A DNA stretch of 64,000 nt from Laspinema palackyanum D2a (GCA_025370845.1 JAMXFF010000029.1:29130-93129), one strand, 5' to 3'. Shown: positions 26,986 to 37,626, numbered from the stretch's first letter. Notes: generated by a model from the sequence alone, not told the origin. Program-made: numbers and translations.

Positions 26986-29900
26986 TCATTCTCCAGATGG
27001 GTTTCCCAGATTGAGGGTTTGTTCCAGGGGAATTTGAATAATAAACTCTGTTCCTTTGCCGATTTCAGAAAGGCATTGCATGGTCCCCCCATGCTTTTCG
27101 ACGATAATTTCATAGCTAATGGCTAACCCTAATCCGGTGCCTTTGCCAATGGGTTTTGTGGTATAAAAGGGGTCAAAAATTTTGCTGATCACCTCGGGTT
27201 TCATGCCAATCCCATTATCGGCGATCGCAATTTTAACTCGATTGCCCTCACTCAGGGTGGTGGTGATCCGAATGAACGGTTCCGGCAACTGCACCGTCGG
27301 TTGAAGAAGAACATCATTTGTCCCATTCTTGACCCCATCTTCTTCCTTCATTTCCAAGGCATCGATCGCATTCCCCAAAATATTCATAAATACCTGATTA
27401 ATCTGCCCCACATAACAAGTAATCTCCGGAATCTGCCCATATTCCTTAATCACTTGAATCGAGGGGCGATCGCTCTTACCTTTGATCCGATTTTGTAAAA
27501 TCATCAAGGTGCTATCAATATTTTCATGCAAATCCACTGATTTCATGTCGGATTCATCTAACCGCGAAAACGTCCGCAGGGATTTGACAATATCGCGAAT
27601 GCGATTCGCGCCTAATTTCATAGAGGCGAGGATTTGCGGAAAATCTTCGACTAAATAATCCAAATCAATTCTGTCGATTTCTTCCTCAATCTCCAGAGTG
27701 GACTCAGGATAATGGGTCCGATAAAGCCCCACCAGGTTTAACAAATCTTGCATATAATCATCGGCATGAGTGAGATTCCCATAAATAAAATTCACCGGGT
27801 TATTAATTTCATGGGCAACCCCCGCCACCAATTGGCCCAAGGATGACATTTTTTCGGTCTGAATTAACTGGCTTTGGGTGCGTTGGAGTTCCTGTAAGGT
27901 TTGTTGCAACTCCTGGCTTTTCCCTTCGGCAATTTGGGCCGATCGCCGAGCTTGAGTATAAAGTTCGGCTTGATTGATGGCGATCGCCAGTTGGTCGCAG
28001 ACCGCTGATAACAGTTCCAAATCCTCCGACTTCCAAGCTTTAGTCCGGTGGTGACAACTACAGGAAATAACTCCAATTCTCCCTGTTTCCGTTTGGATGG
28101 GCATCGCCAATATTGCCCCATATTGCAAGTTTCTCAAAAACTCATGAAGGGTAGAATCATTCACCTCGTTAATATCATCAAATTTTAGCATTTCTCCCTT
28201 TAAGAGTCCATTTACCATTGGCCCCGCTTGTTCAATACTATAACAGCCAATCAGGTTAATTAATCCAGGATTTCTCGATTCGGCAACCACTTCCCAAAAA
28301 GGTTCGGTCTCATTGTCTCGATACCAGAGAAAGTGACATCGGTCAATCTCCATCACCTGTTGGATTTCCTGGACTACACTATCGAGAATGGTATCTAAGT
28401 CTAATGAATTTCTAATTTGCGTCGCAATCCGATTTAGCAAGGCTTCCCGTTGCGCTAATTCTCGATATTGAGCTTCACTGTGTTGCAATGCGAGTTCGGC
28501 TTGTTTGCGATCGCTGATATCGATGGTGGTGGCAATAATCCGATCAATGCGATCGTGACTATCCTGCAAGGGACTCAAGGTCATCAGCCACCACCTCTCG
28601 ATTCCTTCCGCCACAAAACTCTCCTCAAAGGAGAGGGTTTTCCTCAACTCGACGCATTGCAGATAACGAGGACGCCACAGGGCAGCCATCTCCGGGGGCA
28701 AGGCTTCAGCCAAGGTTTTTCCCAGCATTTTTTCTACCGGAAGTTGGGCCGTTTGGACCATTTTCGGGTTCATCCCGGCAAAGCGAAATTCACCGCACTC
28801 TAAAACTTCCAAAACAAAAATACTGTAATCCACTCCTTCCCAAATCGCCCGCAAAAACTGCTCTCGTTCTTGTAACTCCTGTTCGATTTTTTTGCGGGTC
28901 GTAATGTCCAAAACCGTCCCAAATAGTCGCACGACTTCCCCTTGAGAGTTCTGATCAACTTTTGCTTTGGCATGGACGTACCGGATGGAACCATTCCCGT
29001 GAATAAGGCGATGCTCTAATTCATAGGGAATCGCCAAGGTGACTGCTTTTTCTACCCGGTTTGTCAAGGCTTCGGCATCTTGCGGATGAAGCTTTTGCAA
29101 AAGCTGGGGAAAGGAAGGCGCTTCCTGTTCCATATCAAAATCGTAAATCCGAAACAGTTCTTTGGACCAAGTTATTTTTCCCGTTACTACGTCAAACTCC
29201 CAGTTGCCCAGATGAGCGATTTGTTGGGCTTCTTCTAGGATTCGTTGGCTTTGTTGCAAAGTGATTTCGACTTGCTTGCGATCGCTAATATCCTCGATGA
29301 CTGCCAAAAAATATTGAGGTTCTCCGGCATCATTACGAATCATTGAAGCAGTCACATTCACCCACACTGTCGAACCGTTTTTGTGCCGATATCGCTTTTC
29401 AAAGATAATGCTATTGAGGGTTCCGTCATACAACTGACGCTCGGCATTCCCATCAAACTCCGCATCCTCAGGATGGGTTATGTCTTGATAGGTGAGAGTG
29501 AGCAATTCTTGGCGAGTATATCCAAGACTGTCGCATAATTTTTGATTGACCTCAATCCAGTTCCCCCCAAGTCCCAGATGAGCAATGCCAACCGCAGCCT
29601 GCTCAAACGCCGCCCGGAATTTTGCCTCACTTTCTCGCACTAAGGCTTCGGCAGAGATGCGATCGCTGATATCCGTAAAGGTAGAGACTGCGGCATAAAG
29701 TTCGGTTTCATTGGGGCGAAACAAGGCTTGGGAATTGACCAAAATCCAGGTTAAACTCCCATCGGGTTTGTGAATTCCCATGATGCGATCGCGAAAAGAT
29801 TCCCCAGTCCGAAGAGTAACCGCAAGGGGATATTCTTCCGCTGGAAATGGCGAACCATCTTCTTTAACTGCCTGCCAGCGCGGATCGATGGCGATCCATC

Positions 29901-30768
29901 CCATCATCTGTTCCAGGCTCAAGCCGAGAATTCGGCTGGCACTTTGATTATAAGTATAAATAATGCCATTGGCATCTTGCATGACAACCCCTTCGCTCAT
30001 CGCACTTAAAACTGAGCGATATCGGGTTTCGCTTTCTTGTACCGAGGCGAGTAAACGCTCTCGTTCCGCTTCCATCTGTTTGTGAGCGCTGATGTCCCGG
30101 GCGACTGCATAAATCACATCCCCTTGCACCGTAGAGGAAGTCCAACCCATCCATTTATAGGAACCATCTCGGCAACGATAGCGATTTTCAAAATAAATGC
30201 TGTTTTTGCTTTTTGAGAGTTTCTCGACTTCTGCTAGGGTTGAGGCGACATCATCGGGATGTACTAACTCTAAAAAGGAGATAGAGAGCAATTCCTCCGT
30301 AGTATATCCTAATGTGGTTTCCCACATCGGATTTAATTGCTTAAAATAACCGTCCGTCCCGGCAATACAGAGTAAATCCAGGGATAAATTGAACCATTGT
30401 GCGATCGCTGTTTCCAGTTTCTCGGGTTGGCGACGTTCATTGAGGGTTCCTTCGATGCGAACCGGCGTCCCCTCGTCATCGGCGATCGCCCAAAATTTAC
30501 TGTGCAGGTCCCGGAGTTGCCCGTCAATCCCCACAATGGAGTAATTCACCTCCACTGTTTCGGTTTCCCAAACCTGCGCTAAAGCTTGGATCACCTGCGA
30601 TCGCCATTGCGGTTCAATTCCCTCAGTCCACAACTCCGCCTGATTCTCAAACCCCGCCACAGTTCCCCCAAACAGTTGCGCTGCCGCCCGGTTCAAATAA
30701 TCCAGGCGATCGCCCCGAACATTAATAAATAAAATTCCTTCTTGAACTTCATCAAAAATCCGACTCAT
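26986..30768 (-). CDS. Multi-PAS/GAF hybrid-free sensor histidine kinase
   Basis: 1260 residues from ATG 30768, chosen because GGAGCG lies seven bases upstream. In order: six PAS-type domains with PAC tails (DISAHKQ, DISDR, DISDRKQ, DITTRKK, DISDRKQ mark the ends of five), a GAF domain (about 800-960), a coiled coil, HisKA with His in GVAHEINNPVNFIYGNL, and HATPase with NAIDAL, DNGIGM, FDPFYTTK and GKGTGLGLAIS. No receiver domain and no transmembrane helix. The PAS tandem suggests redox, light or small-ligand sensing. It lies about 190 bases downstream of psbA on the same strand, separated by a terminator-like hairpin. Confidence 0.9.
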   Translation of the reverse strand: MSRIFDEVQEGILFINVRGDRLDYLNRAAAQLFGGTVAGFENQAELWTEGIEPQWRSQVIQALAQVWETETVEVNYSIVGIDGQLRDLHSKFWAIADDEGTPVRIEGTLNERRQPEKLETAIAQWFNLSLDLLCIAGTDGYFKQLNPMWETTLGYTTEELLSISFLELVHPDDVASTLAEVEKLSKSKNSIYFENRYRCRDGSYKWMGWTSSTVQGDVIYAVARDISAHKQMEAERERLLASVQESETRYRSVLSAMSEGVVMQDANGIIYTYNQSASRILGLSLEQMMGWIAIDPRWQAVKEDGSPFPAEEYPLAVTLRTGESFRDRIMGIHKPDGSLTWILVNSQALFRPNETELYAAVSTFTDISDRISAEALVRESEAKFRAAFEQAAVGIAHLGLGGNWIEVNQKLCDSLGYTRQELLTLTYQDITHPEDAEFDGNAERQLYDGTLNSIIFEKRYRHKNGSTVWVNVTASMIRNDAGEPQYFLAVIEDISDRKQVEITLQQSQRILEEAQQIAHLGNWEFDVVTGKITWSKELFRIYDFDMEQEAPSFPQLLQKLHPQDAEALTNRVEKAVTLAIPYELEHRLIHGNGSIRYVHAKAKVDQNSQGEVVRLFGTVLDITTRKKIEQELQEREQFLRAIWEGVDYSIFVLEVLECGEFRFAGMNPKMVQTAQLPVEKMLGKTLAEALPPEMAALWRPRYLQCVELRKTLSFEESFVAEGIERWWLMTLSPLQDSHDRIDRIIATTIDISDRKQAELALQHSEAQYRELAQREALLNRIATQIRNSLDLDTILDSVVQEIQQVMEIDRCHFLWYRDNETEPFWEVVAESRNPGLINLIGCYSIEQAGPMVNGLLKGEMLKFDDINEVNDSTLHEFLRNLQYGAILAMPIQTETGRIGVISCSCHHRTKAWKSEDLELLSAVCDQLAIAINQAELYTQARRSAQIAEGKSQELQQTLQELQRTQSQLIQTEKMSSLGQLVAGVAHEINNPVNFIYGNLTHADDYMQDLLNLVGLYRTHYPESTLEIEEEIDRIDLDYLVEDFPQILASMKLGANRIRDIVKSLRTFSRLDESDMKSVDLHENIDSTLMILQNRIKGKSDRPSIQVIKEYGQIPEITCYVGQINQVFMNILGNAIDALEMKEEDGVKNGTNDVLLQPTVQLPEPFIRITTTLSEGNRVKIAIADNGIGMKPEVISKIFDPFYTTKPIGKGTGLGLAISYEIIVEKHGGTMQCLSEIGKGTEFIIQIPLEQTLNLGNPSGE

Positions 30769-30873
30769 GCAACACGCTCCCTCACCATGCTTTGACCTGT
30801 CTCTAACCCTTAATCTTATGAACACCCCCTGTCCTTCCCTCAATATAAACCCCCCTCATTATTTTTAGCCAAT

Positions 30874-30905
30874 AAAAAAGCGCCCCTGTATAGGGACGCT
30901 TTTTA
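30874..30905. terminator. Hairpin terminator behind psbA
   Basis: AAAAAGCG pairs with CGCTTTTT, with an inner CCC/GGG, around a short GTATA-like loop. Because the stem ends are A-runs and T-runs, it can act in both directions, stopping psbA transcripts before the downstream kinase gene. Confidence 0.75.
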
Positions 30906-30961
30906 TCTTACAGACTGACTATATGTCGCGTATAGAGTCCGTCTGAATCTTCAGTTAAAAC

Positions 30962-32044
30962 TTAACCGTTGATCGAAGGAGCAGTCAAAGCAACGGGAGT
31001 TGCTTCGCCAGCAGCCAAGTCGAGGGGGAAGTTGTGAGCATTACGCTCGTGCATAACTTCCATACCCAGGTTAGCGCGGTTGATCACGTCGGCCCAGGTG
31101 TTGACCACACGACCAGTGGAGTCAATGATCGACTGGTTGAAGTTGAATCCGTTCAAGTTGAAGGCCATCGTGGACACACCTAAAGCGGTGAACCAGATAC
31201 CCACAACCGGCCAAGCAGCTAAGAAGAAGTGCAAGGAACGGCTGTTGTTAAAAGAAGCATATTGGAAGATCAGACGACCGAAGTAGCCGTGAGCTGCCAC
31301 GATGTTGTAGGTTTCTTCTTCTTGACCGAATTTGTAACCGTAGTTTTGAGATTCGGTTTCAGAGGTCTCACGAACTAAGCTGGAGGTCACCAAACTTCCG
31401 TGCATGGCACTGAACAAGGAACCACCGAACACACCGGCAACACCCAACATATGGAAGGGGTGCATCAGGATGTTGTGCTCAGCTTGGAACACCAACATGA
31501 AGTTGAAGGTTCCAGAGATACCCAAGGGCATACCGTCAGAGAAAGAACCTTGTCCGATCGGGTAGATCAAGAACACTGCAGAAGCGGCTGCAACAGGTGC
31601 AGAGTAAGCAACGCAGATCCAAGGACGCATACCTAAGCGGTAGGAGAGTTCCCACTCACGACCCATGTAGCAGAAGATGCCGATGAGGAAGTGGAAAATC
31701 ACGAGCTGGTAAGGGCCACCATTGTAGAGCCACTCATCCAAGCTGGCTGCTTCCCAAATTGGGTAGAAGTGCAGACCAATTGCGTTAGAAGAAGGAACAA
31801 CTGCACCAGAGATGATGTTGTTTCCGTACAGCAAAGAACCAGCAACGGGTTCCCGGATTCCGTCGATGTCAACGGGGGGAGCGGCGATGAAGGCGATGAT
31901 GTAGCAGACAGTGGCGCTTAAGAGGGTGGGGATCATCAACACACCGAACCAGCCGATATAAAGGCGGTTTTCGGTAGAGGCGACCCACTCGCAAAAGCGG
32001 TCCCACAGATTGGCGCTCTCGCGCTGCTGTAAGGTTGTCGTCAT
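30962..32044 (-). CDS. psbA: Photosystem II D1 protein, high-light (Glu130) type
   Basis: D1 carries the redox chain and much of the oxygen-evolving cluster of photosystem II. 360 residues, five helices. Seen directly: Tyr161 followed by PIGQG, Asp170, Glu189-His190 in [12 protein letters not shown], Ser264 in FQYASFNNS, and the C-terminal Asp342-Leu-Ala344 before a 16-residue extension starting AGEATPV that is removed on maturation. Position 130 is Glu ([10 protein letters not shown]). By established work on cyanobacterial D1 isoforms, Glu130 marks the high-light form and Gln130 the low-light form. Only one copy is in this window; others are expected elsewhere. Confidence 0.98.
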   Translation of the reverse strand: MTTTLQQRESANLWDRFCEWVASTENRLYIGWFGVLMIPTLLSATVCYIIAFIAAPPVDIDGIREPVAGSLLYGNNIISGAVVPSSNAIGLHFYPIWEAASLDEWLYNGGPYQLVIFHFLIGIFCYMGREWELSYRLGMRPWICVAYSAPVAAASAVFLIYPIGQGSFSDGMPLGISGTFNFMLVFQAEHNILMHPFHMLGVAGVFGGSLFSAMHGSLVTSSLVRETSETESQNYGYKFGQEEETYNIVAAHGYFGRLIFQYASFNNSRSLHFFLAAWPVVGIWFTALGVSTMAFNLNGFNFNQSIIDSTGRVVNTWADVINRANLGMEVMHERNAHNFPLDLAAGEATPVALTAPSING

Positions 32045-32107
32045 ATTTCTTATGATTGCTATGAGGTTTTCGAGGTAGTCGGTAGAGGTTTCTCTACCTT
32101 GCTTACT

Positions 32108-32136
32108 ACCTTACACAACTTGTTAAGCTTTGTAAA
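32108..32136 (-). promoter_or_regulatory. psbA promoter
   Basis: Read on the minus strand: TTTACA (32131-32136), 17 bases, then TAAGGT (32108-32113), about 64 bases before the ATG. Spacing is ideal for the principal sigma factor; the -10 box is weak, which leaves room for light-dependent control. Confidence 0.5.
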
Positions 32137-32192
32137 GGGTTTTCATAAAAATTTTTCCTGATTATTGCTATTAGATTTTCTTATCAATTGCC

Positions 32193-33152
32193 ATGCTGAC
32201 CACTTCTCCCTCCCGCCAAATCACCTACAGTCCCGCCTACACCTTGGTTCCAACCTACGAATGTTTTAACCGATGTAGCTACTGCAACTTCCGCCAAGAC
32301 CCCGGAAAAAGCCCCTGGTTGGAATTGCCCGAGGCGGAACGAATCCTGAAATCTCTGATGGGGACTGGGATTAAGGAAATTTTAATCTTGAGTGGCGAAG
32401 TGCATCCGAATTCTGAGAAGCGCACAGACTGGTGCGATCGCCTTTATGAGTTATGCGAATTGGCCCTGGGACTGGGATTTCTGCCCCATACCAATGCCGG
32501 TCCTCTCAGTTTTCAGGAAATGGCAAGACTGAAAACCGTTAATGTTTCAATGGGATTAATGGTGGAACAGGTGACCCCGAGTTTAGGGGAAACCGTACAT
32601 CGTCATGCCCCCAGCAAGGTGCCAGCAGTGCGACTGCAACAATTAGCATGGGCGGGAGAACTGAAGATTCCTTTTACCACGGGATTACTGCTGGGAATTG
32701 GCGAAACCCCAGGCGATCGCCACGCAACTTTAGAGGCGATCGCGCAAATTCACGAGCGCTGGGGCCATATTCAGGAAGTGATTATCCAACCCTATCGTCC
32801 CGGAACCCACCAAAGCGGCGAGGCACCGGGGTTTGACTTGAGAGAATTACCCGTAGTCGTAGCAATGGCAAGGGAGATTTTACCCGAGGCAGTCGCCCTA
32901 CAAGTCCCGCCCAATTTAATTGAGGAACCAGAGATTTTATTAGCTTGCTTAGAGGCGGGATGCCGAGATTTAGGCGGAATCGGACCGACGGATGAAGTCA
33001 ATCCGGACTATCCTCATCTCCAGGTTGATAGACTGAAACGCATTTTAGAACCAGCAGGGTGGGAATTAGTGGAGCGATCGCCAGTTTATCCGCAATATTA
33101 TCAAGGGTTAAGTCCTCGGCTGCGATCGCACCTAATCCAGGCGGGATATTAA
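32193..33152 (+). CDS. cofG: FO synthase subunit 1 (CofG), radical SAM
   Basis: With CofH, CofG makes 7,8-didemethyl-8-hydroxy-5-deazariboflavin, the chromophore precursor of F420 and of the cyanobacterial FO-type photolyases. 319 residues. The radical SAM cluster motif CX3CX2C is CFNRCSYC at about 24-31. The family segments ILILSGEVHP, HTNAGPLS, PFTTGLLLGIGE and IIQPYRPG follow in the normal order. The gene is divergent from psbA. Its stop overlaps the end of the convergent phosphoesterase gene by four bases. cofH is not in the window. Confidence 0.93.
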   Translation: MLTTSPSRQITYSPAYTLVPTYECFNRCSYCNFRQDPGKSPWLELPEAERILKSLMGTGIKEILILSGEVHPNSEKRTDWCDRLYELCELALGLGFLPHTNAGPLSFQEMARLKTVNVSMGLMVEQVTPSLGETVHRHAPSKVPAVRLQQLAWAGELKIPFTTGLLLGIGETPGDRHATLEAIAQIHERWGHIQEVIIQPYRPGTHQSGEAPGFDLRELPVVVAMAREILPEAVALQVPPNLIEEPEILLACLEAGCRDLGGIGPTDEVNPDYPHLQVDRLKRILEPAGWELVERSPVYPQYYQGLSPRLRSHLIQAGY

Positions 33153-33946
33153 TATTCCAGGGCGGTTAAATCCGGTTGCGCGGCGATCGGCACTCGTTCC
33201 ACCTTCGTTTCCCAAGTGCCATTGGGATAGAGATTAAACAAGCGAAACCCTGGGGACGCATCATCCAGGGCAAATTCAATACTTTTCGGCTGAAACTGGA
33301 CACAAGTCGAAGGCGTCGCAAAATAAGCGACATTTTCCCGATAAAACAGTAAATTTTGGTGAGCATGACCGCAAGCCACCAATTTCACATTCCGATAACG
33401 GTCTAAAATTGCAAAAAATGCCTCAGCATTTTCCAGATTAATTTGGTCCAACCATTCCGAGTTCACGGGAAACGGGGGATGATGCAGGGCAACAAAGGTG
33501 GGCTGTTTTCCGGCTTTATATAATTCCCAGTCCAACCACTCCAAACTCGTCCTTGAGAGTCGGCCCCCATCTGCCCCGGGTATCTGAGAGTTGAGCAAGA
33601 TAAAGCGCCAATTGCCCATTTCAAAGGATTTGTCCGCACAAAAGGGAGACTCGGTTAAAACCGACTCCATCACGCAGAGATTGTCATGATTGCCCGGAAC
33701 CCAGTAGGTGGGAACTTGCAATGGACGGATTAAATCCCGGAGAACTTGATAAGATTCCGGGGTTTCATCTTGAGAGAGGTCTCCGGTGAGTAGTAGAAGA
33801 TCTCGGGCATAATTCAGGGAGAGTAATCCCCTTAAAACCGCTTCAAAGGATGAAAGGGTGGGGACTCCAAGCAATTTGCGATCGGGGCGGGCAAATAAAT
33901 GAAGATCCGTGATTTGAGCTAATCGCAAAGGAGAGGCTGGGATCAT
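33149..33946 (-). CDS. Calcineurin-like metallophosphoesterase (CpdA-like)
   Basis: 265 residues with the five metallophosphoesterase motifs: QITDLHLF (about 11-18), LTGDLSQD (about 53-60), PGNHDN (about 84-89), LHHPPFP and GHAHQN. The spacing and length match the cyclic-AMP phosphodiesterase CpdA group (class III phosphodiesterases), so hydrolysis of cyclic nucleotides is likely though not proven. It ends convergently with cofG, overlapping by four bases. Confidence 0.85.
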   Translation of the reverse strand: MIPASPLRLAQITDLHLFARPDRKLLGVPTLSSFEAVLRGLLSLNYARDLLLLTGDLSQDETPESYQVLRDLIRPLQVPTYWVPGNHDNLCVMESVLTESPFCADKSFEMGNWRFILLNSQIPGADGGRLSRTSLEWLDWELYKAGKQPTFVALHHPPFPVNSEWLDQINLENAEAFFAILDRYRNVKLVACGHAHQNLLFYRENVAYFATPSTCVQFQPKSIEFALDDASPGFRLFNLYPNGTWETKVERVPIAAQPDLTALEY

Positions 33947-34113
33947 TGCTAGGCAAACAAACGGGCAACTCCATTAATCATACAGGTACGGAGTCAATCC
34001 TGATGAACAGAATGGCTCAACCATCAGGGGCGATCGCCTGAACTAAGATTTTTGCCCACGGCTCTTGCGTCCTCGCCAAACTCTGCTATAATAGAAATTC
34101 ATGACACAAAAGC

Positions 34114-34184
<71 letters not shown>

Positions 34185-34272
34185 TTGTAAAATCAAAGCA
34201 TTTCGCAGTCGCCTTCCCGGGCGATTTTTGGCTTTGAGGTCAAATCGCTCCCCCTACAGGGCCATTGCGAGG

Positions 34273-35175
34273 TTAAAATTCGGGCATCCATTCCAGCCCA
34301 ATCCCAAAGCGAGTATCGTTATCCCCATCTGCATCGTGACGCCGGATATCCGTGGAGAGGCGAAATTGAGGCGTGATGGCATAACCGACGGCCAAAGTCC
34401 CCACCCCGACAGTCTGATCACCACCTATTCCCACCACGCTATATCCTAAAGACAAATCTGCCCCACCAGTGCGCGAGAGCACCAACATAGCGCGTCCCCC
34501 CAATTCCACCCCACTGGTGGAGTAAGATTTTCCCTCAATGTGACGATATCCCACCACGGGTGCTAGATTGAAATACCCTCCCAAGGGCAGCACATAATAA
34601 CGCAACTGAGCACCGCCACCGGAAAATCCCCCACTTCCGGCAAAATAATCTCCACTGACGGTTAATCCGGTGTCCCCGATCCATAGATCTTCTACCCCGA
34701 TATTTACGCCACTGCCGTCATCGGAGGAGGTGACTTGGGCATATCCCACCCGTACTCGGGTCCGAAAACTGGGGTCATTGTGAATCTCTTCTAAGACATT
34801 TGGCACTTCTTGTAACCACCGTTGGAGGACCGGACTGCCTTCGATGATTTCCGGAGTCAAGTCCAGGGTCTCGGAGTTCAAGGGTTCTGAATCCAGGGGG
34901 GAGTTATCAACCTGGGCTAACAGGGGCCTCGCCGATGCCACAGGAGTCCCGCCCCAATTCCCGGCGAGATGCAGGGCCAGATAAACCATACCGACACTAC
35001 ATTTGAGGGGATAACCCTTTAGTCTTCTGGGGACAAGGGAACTTAGGGATTGAAACAATGGCACAGACTCAGAAATTCTACTGCTTTCCTGGGTTCTGTG
35101 CTTTCCCTTGACTGTACAGGGAGAGGAAACCGGATCTGGCATCGGCAGGGAGTCCCGATGGGTTGGATTAGGCAT
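34273..35175 (-). CDS. Predicted outer-membrane beta-barrel-type protein
   Basis: About 300 residues from ATG 35175; in-frame ATGs up to 35340 exist but give an Arg/His-rich stretch that looks non-coding. After a basic, hydrophobic segment that may be a signal peptide, the conserved part begins PEIIEGSPVLQRWLQEVPNV. It continues with alternating strands (RVRVGYAQVTSS, GLTVSGDYFAG, LRYYVLPLGGYFNLAPVVGY, FRLSTDIRRH) and ends RFGIGLEWMPEF with a C-terminal Phe, as in barrel proteins. Similar proteins are widespread in cyanobacteria without known function. It lies between tRNA-Cys and the CRISPR array. Confidence 0.65.
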   Translation of the reverse strand: MPNPTHRDSLPMPDPVSSPCTVKGKHRTQESSRISESVPLFQSLSSLVPRRLKGYPLKCSVGMVYLALHLAGNWGGTPVASARPLLAQVDNSPLDSEPLNSETLDLTPEIIEGSPVLQRWLQEVPNVLEEIHNDPSFRTRVRVGYAQVTSSDDGSGVNIGVEDLWIGDTGLTVSGDYFAGSGGFSGGGAQLRYYVLPLGGYFNLAPVVGYRHIEGKSYSTSGVELGGRAMLVLSRTGGADLSLGYSVVGIGGDQTVGVGTLAVGYAITPQFRLSTDIRRHDADGDNDTRFGIGLEWMPEF

Positions 35176-35340
35176 AGTCTTGAACTCGGATGAATGAGCA
35201 ACGGCATGGTTAGTATGACATGAACAAATACGCCACCTGGGAGGGTTGAGTCTGTAAACGGGTGGCGTTATTAGCAGAATGGGCCAAACCGGGTTTAAAC
35301 TCGGTCTCGGCATCGGATCGCGATTATAACTTGTCATCAA

Positions 35341-35996
35341 GGCCGATCGCCCGTTGAGTTACCCAGGGGGATGAAGGGCGATCGGCCTCCCATCTCTGGC
35401 GATAACCACAAGGGCTATACAATTAGCCTGTAATCCGATCTTCAAAATTCTCACATTGCATTTATTTTTCCTGATTATTCCACAGCCTATTCCCGACTTC
35501 TTGCCTTGCCCGCGTGAGTTCACCCTGCAATCATACGGGTTTAGGTCAGATTAACCGGACTGGATATCAGGAAATGAGTTGATTTGGCGGCGATCATCGC
35601 TCGTTTTTGTATGGCGACAGACCAAGCAACTTCTCACTTAGTTCCCAGGTCTCCCCAAATTAAACGATTCAAAACCTGAGCCAAGGGTATAAAATAAAAC
35701 TAAAACCCACCACCAGAGTCAAACCGACAGATTCAAGCCTCTTTTTAGCGCGAACCCTAAGCGGTAGAAATCAAGGGTTCCAAAATAGAGCCTGAAATCC
35801 TTGACAGCTCAGGCTTTGAGCGCTATTCACCCGGTCTTTCGGTTCGCGCAAATGCTGAAACCTATATGGGGAGATTATTTAAGAGTAAAATGAAGCGGAC
35901 CTATTTACAAGTTGGCCTCTGTAATGGTATTTTTAATCTAGGTTCGCGAAAATGCACCTTGAAAACTTCATATACCAAAGGTTTCAACCACCGGCG
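35341..35996 (+). promoter_or_regulatory. Probable CRISPR leader region
   Basis: The 656 bases before the first repeat contain no gene. The end of the array with intact repeats starts here, and the degenerate repeat is at the far end, so by the usual rule the leader is on this side. Two GGTTCGCGnAAATGC sequences (35841 and 35941) lie exactly 100 bases apart and may be protein-binding or anchor elements. The boundary of the functional leader cannot be set from sequence alone. Confidence 0.5.
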
Positions 35997-37625
35997 GTCT
36001 CAATGGCCCTAAATCCCTTTCAGGGATTGAAACCCGACAGCTAGCCATCGATTAAGCCCTCTTGAAGCAATGTCTCAATGGCCCTAAATCCCTTTCAGGG
36101 ATTGAAACCTAATTTTGCAATGAAGCTTTCTGACGGGCTATGGTCTCAATGGCCCTAAATCCCTTTCAGGGATTGAAACAATAAATAAACGTGAACCCAA
36201 GGGTTATCAACTGTCTCAATGGCCCTAAATCCCTTTCAGGGATTGAAACTGCACAGCGCCAATCCTTCCCGAAATTTGGGAGGAGTCTCAATGGCCCTAA
36301 ATCCCTTTCAGGGATTGAAACTGACAGAGAAGACTTTTGCCTGGATATTCCCGAGTCTCAATGGCCCTAAATCCCTTTCAGGGATTGAAACCCTACTGCC
36401 CCTACTATGTATCCCCCAAATTCTGTCTCAATGGCCCTAAATCCCTTTCAGGGATTGAAACAAAGCAACCGCAAGGCCAGAAATAGCAAGTCCTTCGTCT
36501 CAATGGCCCTAAATCCCTTTCAGGGATTGAAACTATTTGCTTTGCAATCGGCATTGCTCTAACACGTCTCAATGGCCCTAAATCCCTTTCAGGGATTGAA
36601 ACCAAGTAGGGGCCTTTTGAGTAGGCGATTATTCGTCTCAATGGCCCTAAATCCCTTTCAGGGATTGAAACAAGCTCATGATTGTGTAGTGAGTAGATCA
36701 GCATTGTCTCAATGGCCCTAAATCCCTTTCAGGGATTGAAACCCGTTATTATTTGGGATGAGAGTTTAAATGCAATGGTCTCAATGGCCCTAAATCCCTT
36801 TCAGGGATTGAAACCAGGAGTACCCTCTATCCGAATGCCAATGGATTTATAATGTCTCAATGGCCCTAAATCCCTTTCAGGGATTGAAACTCCATTTCCA
36901 GGGGCTTGTAGTCAAAAGGCATATTGGATGTCTCAATGGCCCTAAATCCCTTTCAGGGATTGAAACACGGAACCTGGCAAATACACTTCCGGCACAACGC
37001 TGCATCCGTCTCAATGGCCCTAAATCCCTTTCAGGGATTGAAACTCCAAGTTCCTCCATGAAAGTTGGAGCGTGTTGTTCTGTCTCAATGGCCCTAAATC
37101 CCTTTCAGGGATTGAAACGGCGAATACAGGCAGTGATAAAGGTATGTCGGCAGTTATAGTCTCAATGGCCCTAAATCCCTTTCAGGGATTGAAACCTCAG
37201 ACTCGATCAGGAGTTTCAATCCCTGGTAGGGTCTCAATGGCCCTAAATCCCTTTCAGGGATTGAAACCCGGAGCCATAAAAATGCAGATTGACGAGCAAA
37301 GAGTCTCAATGGCCCTAAATCCCTTTCAGGGATTGAAACGGGTTGGCTTTGGCGGCTTCAAGTTTAGCCGCAAATGTCTCAATGGCCCTAAATCCCTTTC
37401 AGGGATTGAAACTTAGAAATTAAATTCTGTTCCCGTTCAGAAGCGGGGTCTCAATGGCCCTAAATCCCTTTCAGGGATTGAAACAGGAAGAAGAATCTCA
37501 CGAGACACAAGGTCTTCGTCTCAATGGCCCTAAATCCCTTTCAGGGATTGAAACCGGCTTCTCCTCTGGATTTGCCCTGGGGTATTGGGTCTCAATGGCC
37601 CTAAATCCCTTTCAGGGATTGCAAC
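35997..37625 (+). CRISPR. CRISPR array, 23 repeats and 22 spacers, no cas genes in window
   Basis: The 37-bp repeat starts GTCTCAATGG and ends GGGATTGAAAC. It contains the hairpin AATCCCT-TTC-AGGGATT. All 22 copies before the last are identical; the last (37589-37625) has one change (GATTGCAAC), marking the trailer end. Spacers are 32-41 bases and all different. The ATTGAAAC end, which would become the crRNA 5' handle, implies plus-strand transcription and is typical of type I and type III systems in cyanobacteria. No cas1, cas2, effector or adaptation gene lies within the window, so the array is served from elsewhere or is orphan. Confidence 0.98.
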
Positions 37626-37626
37626 G

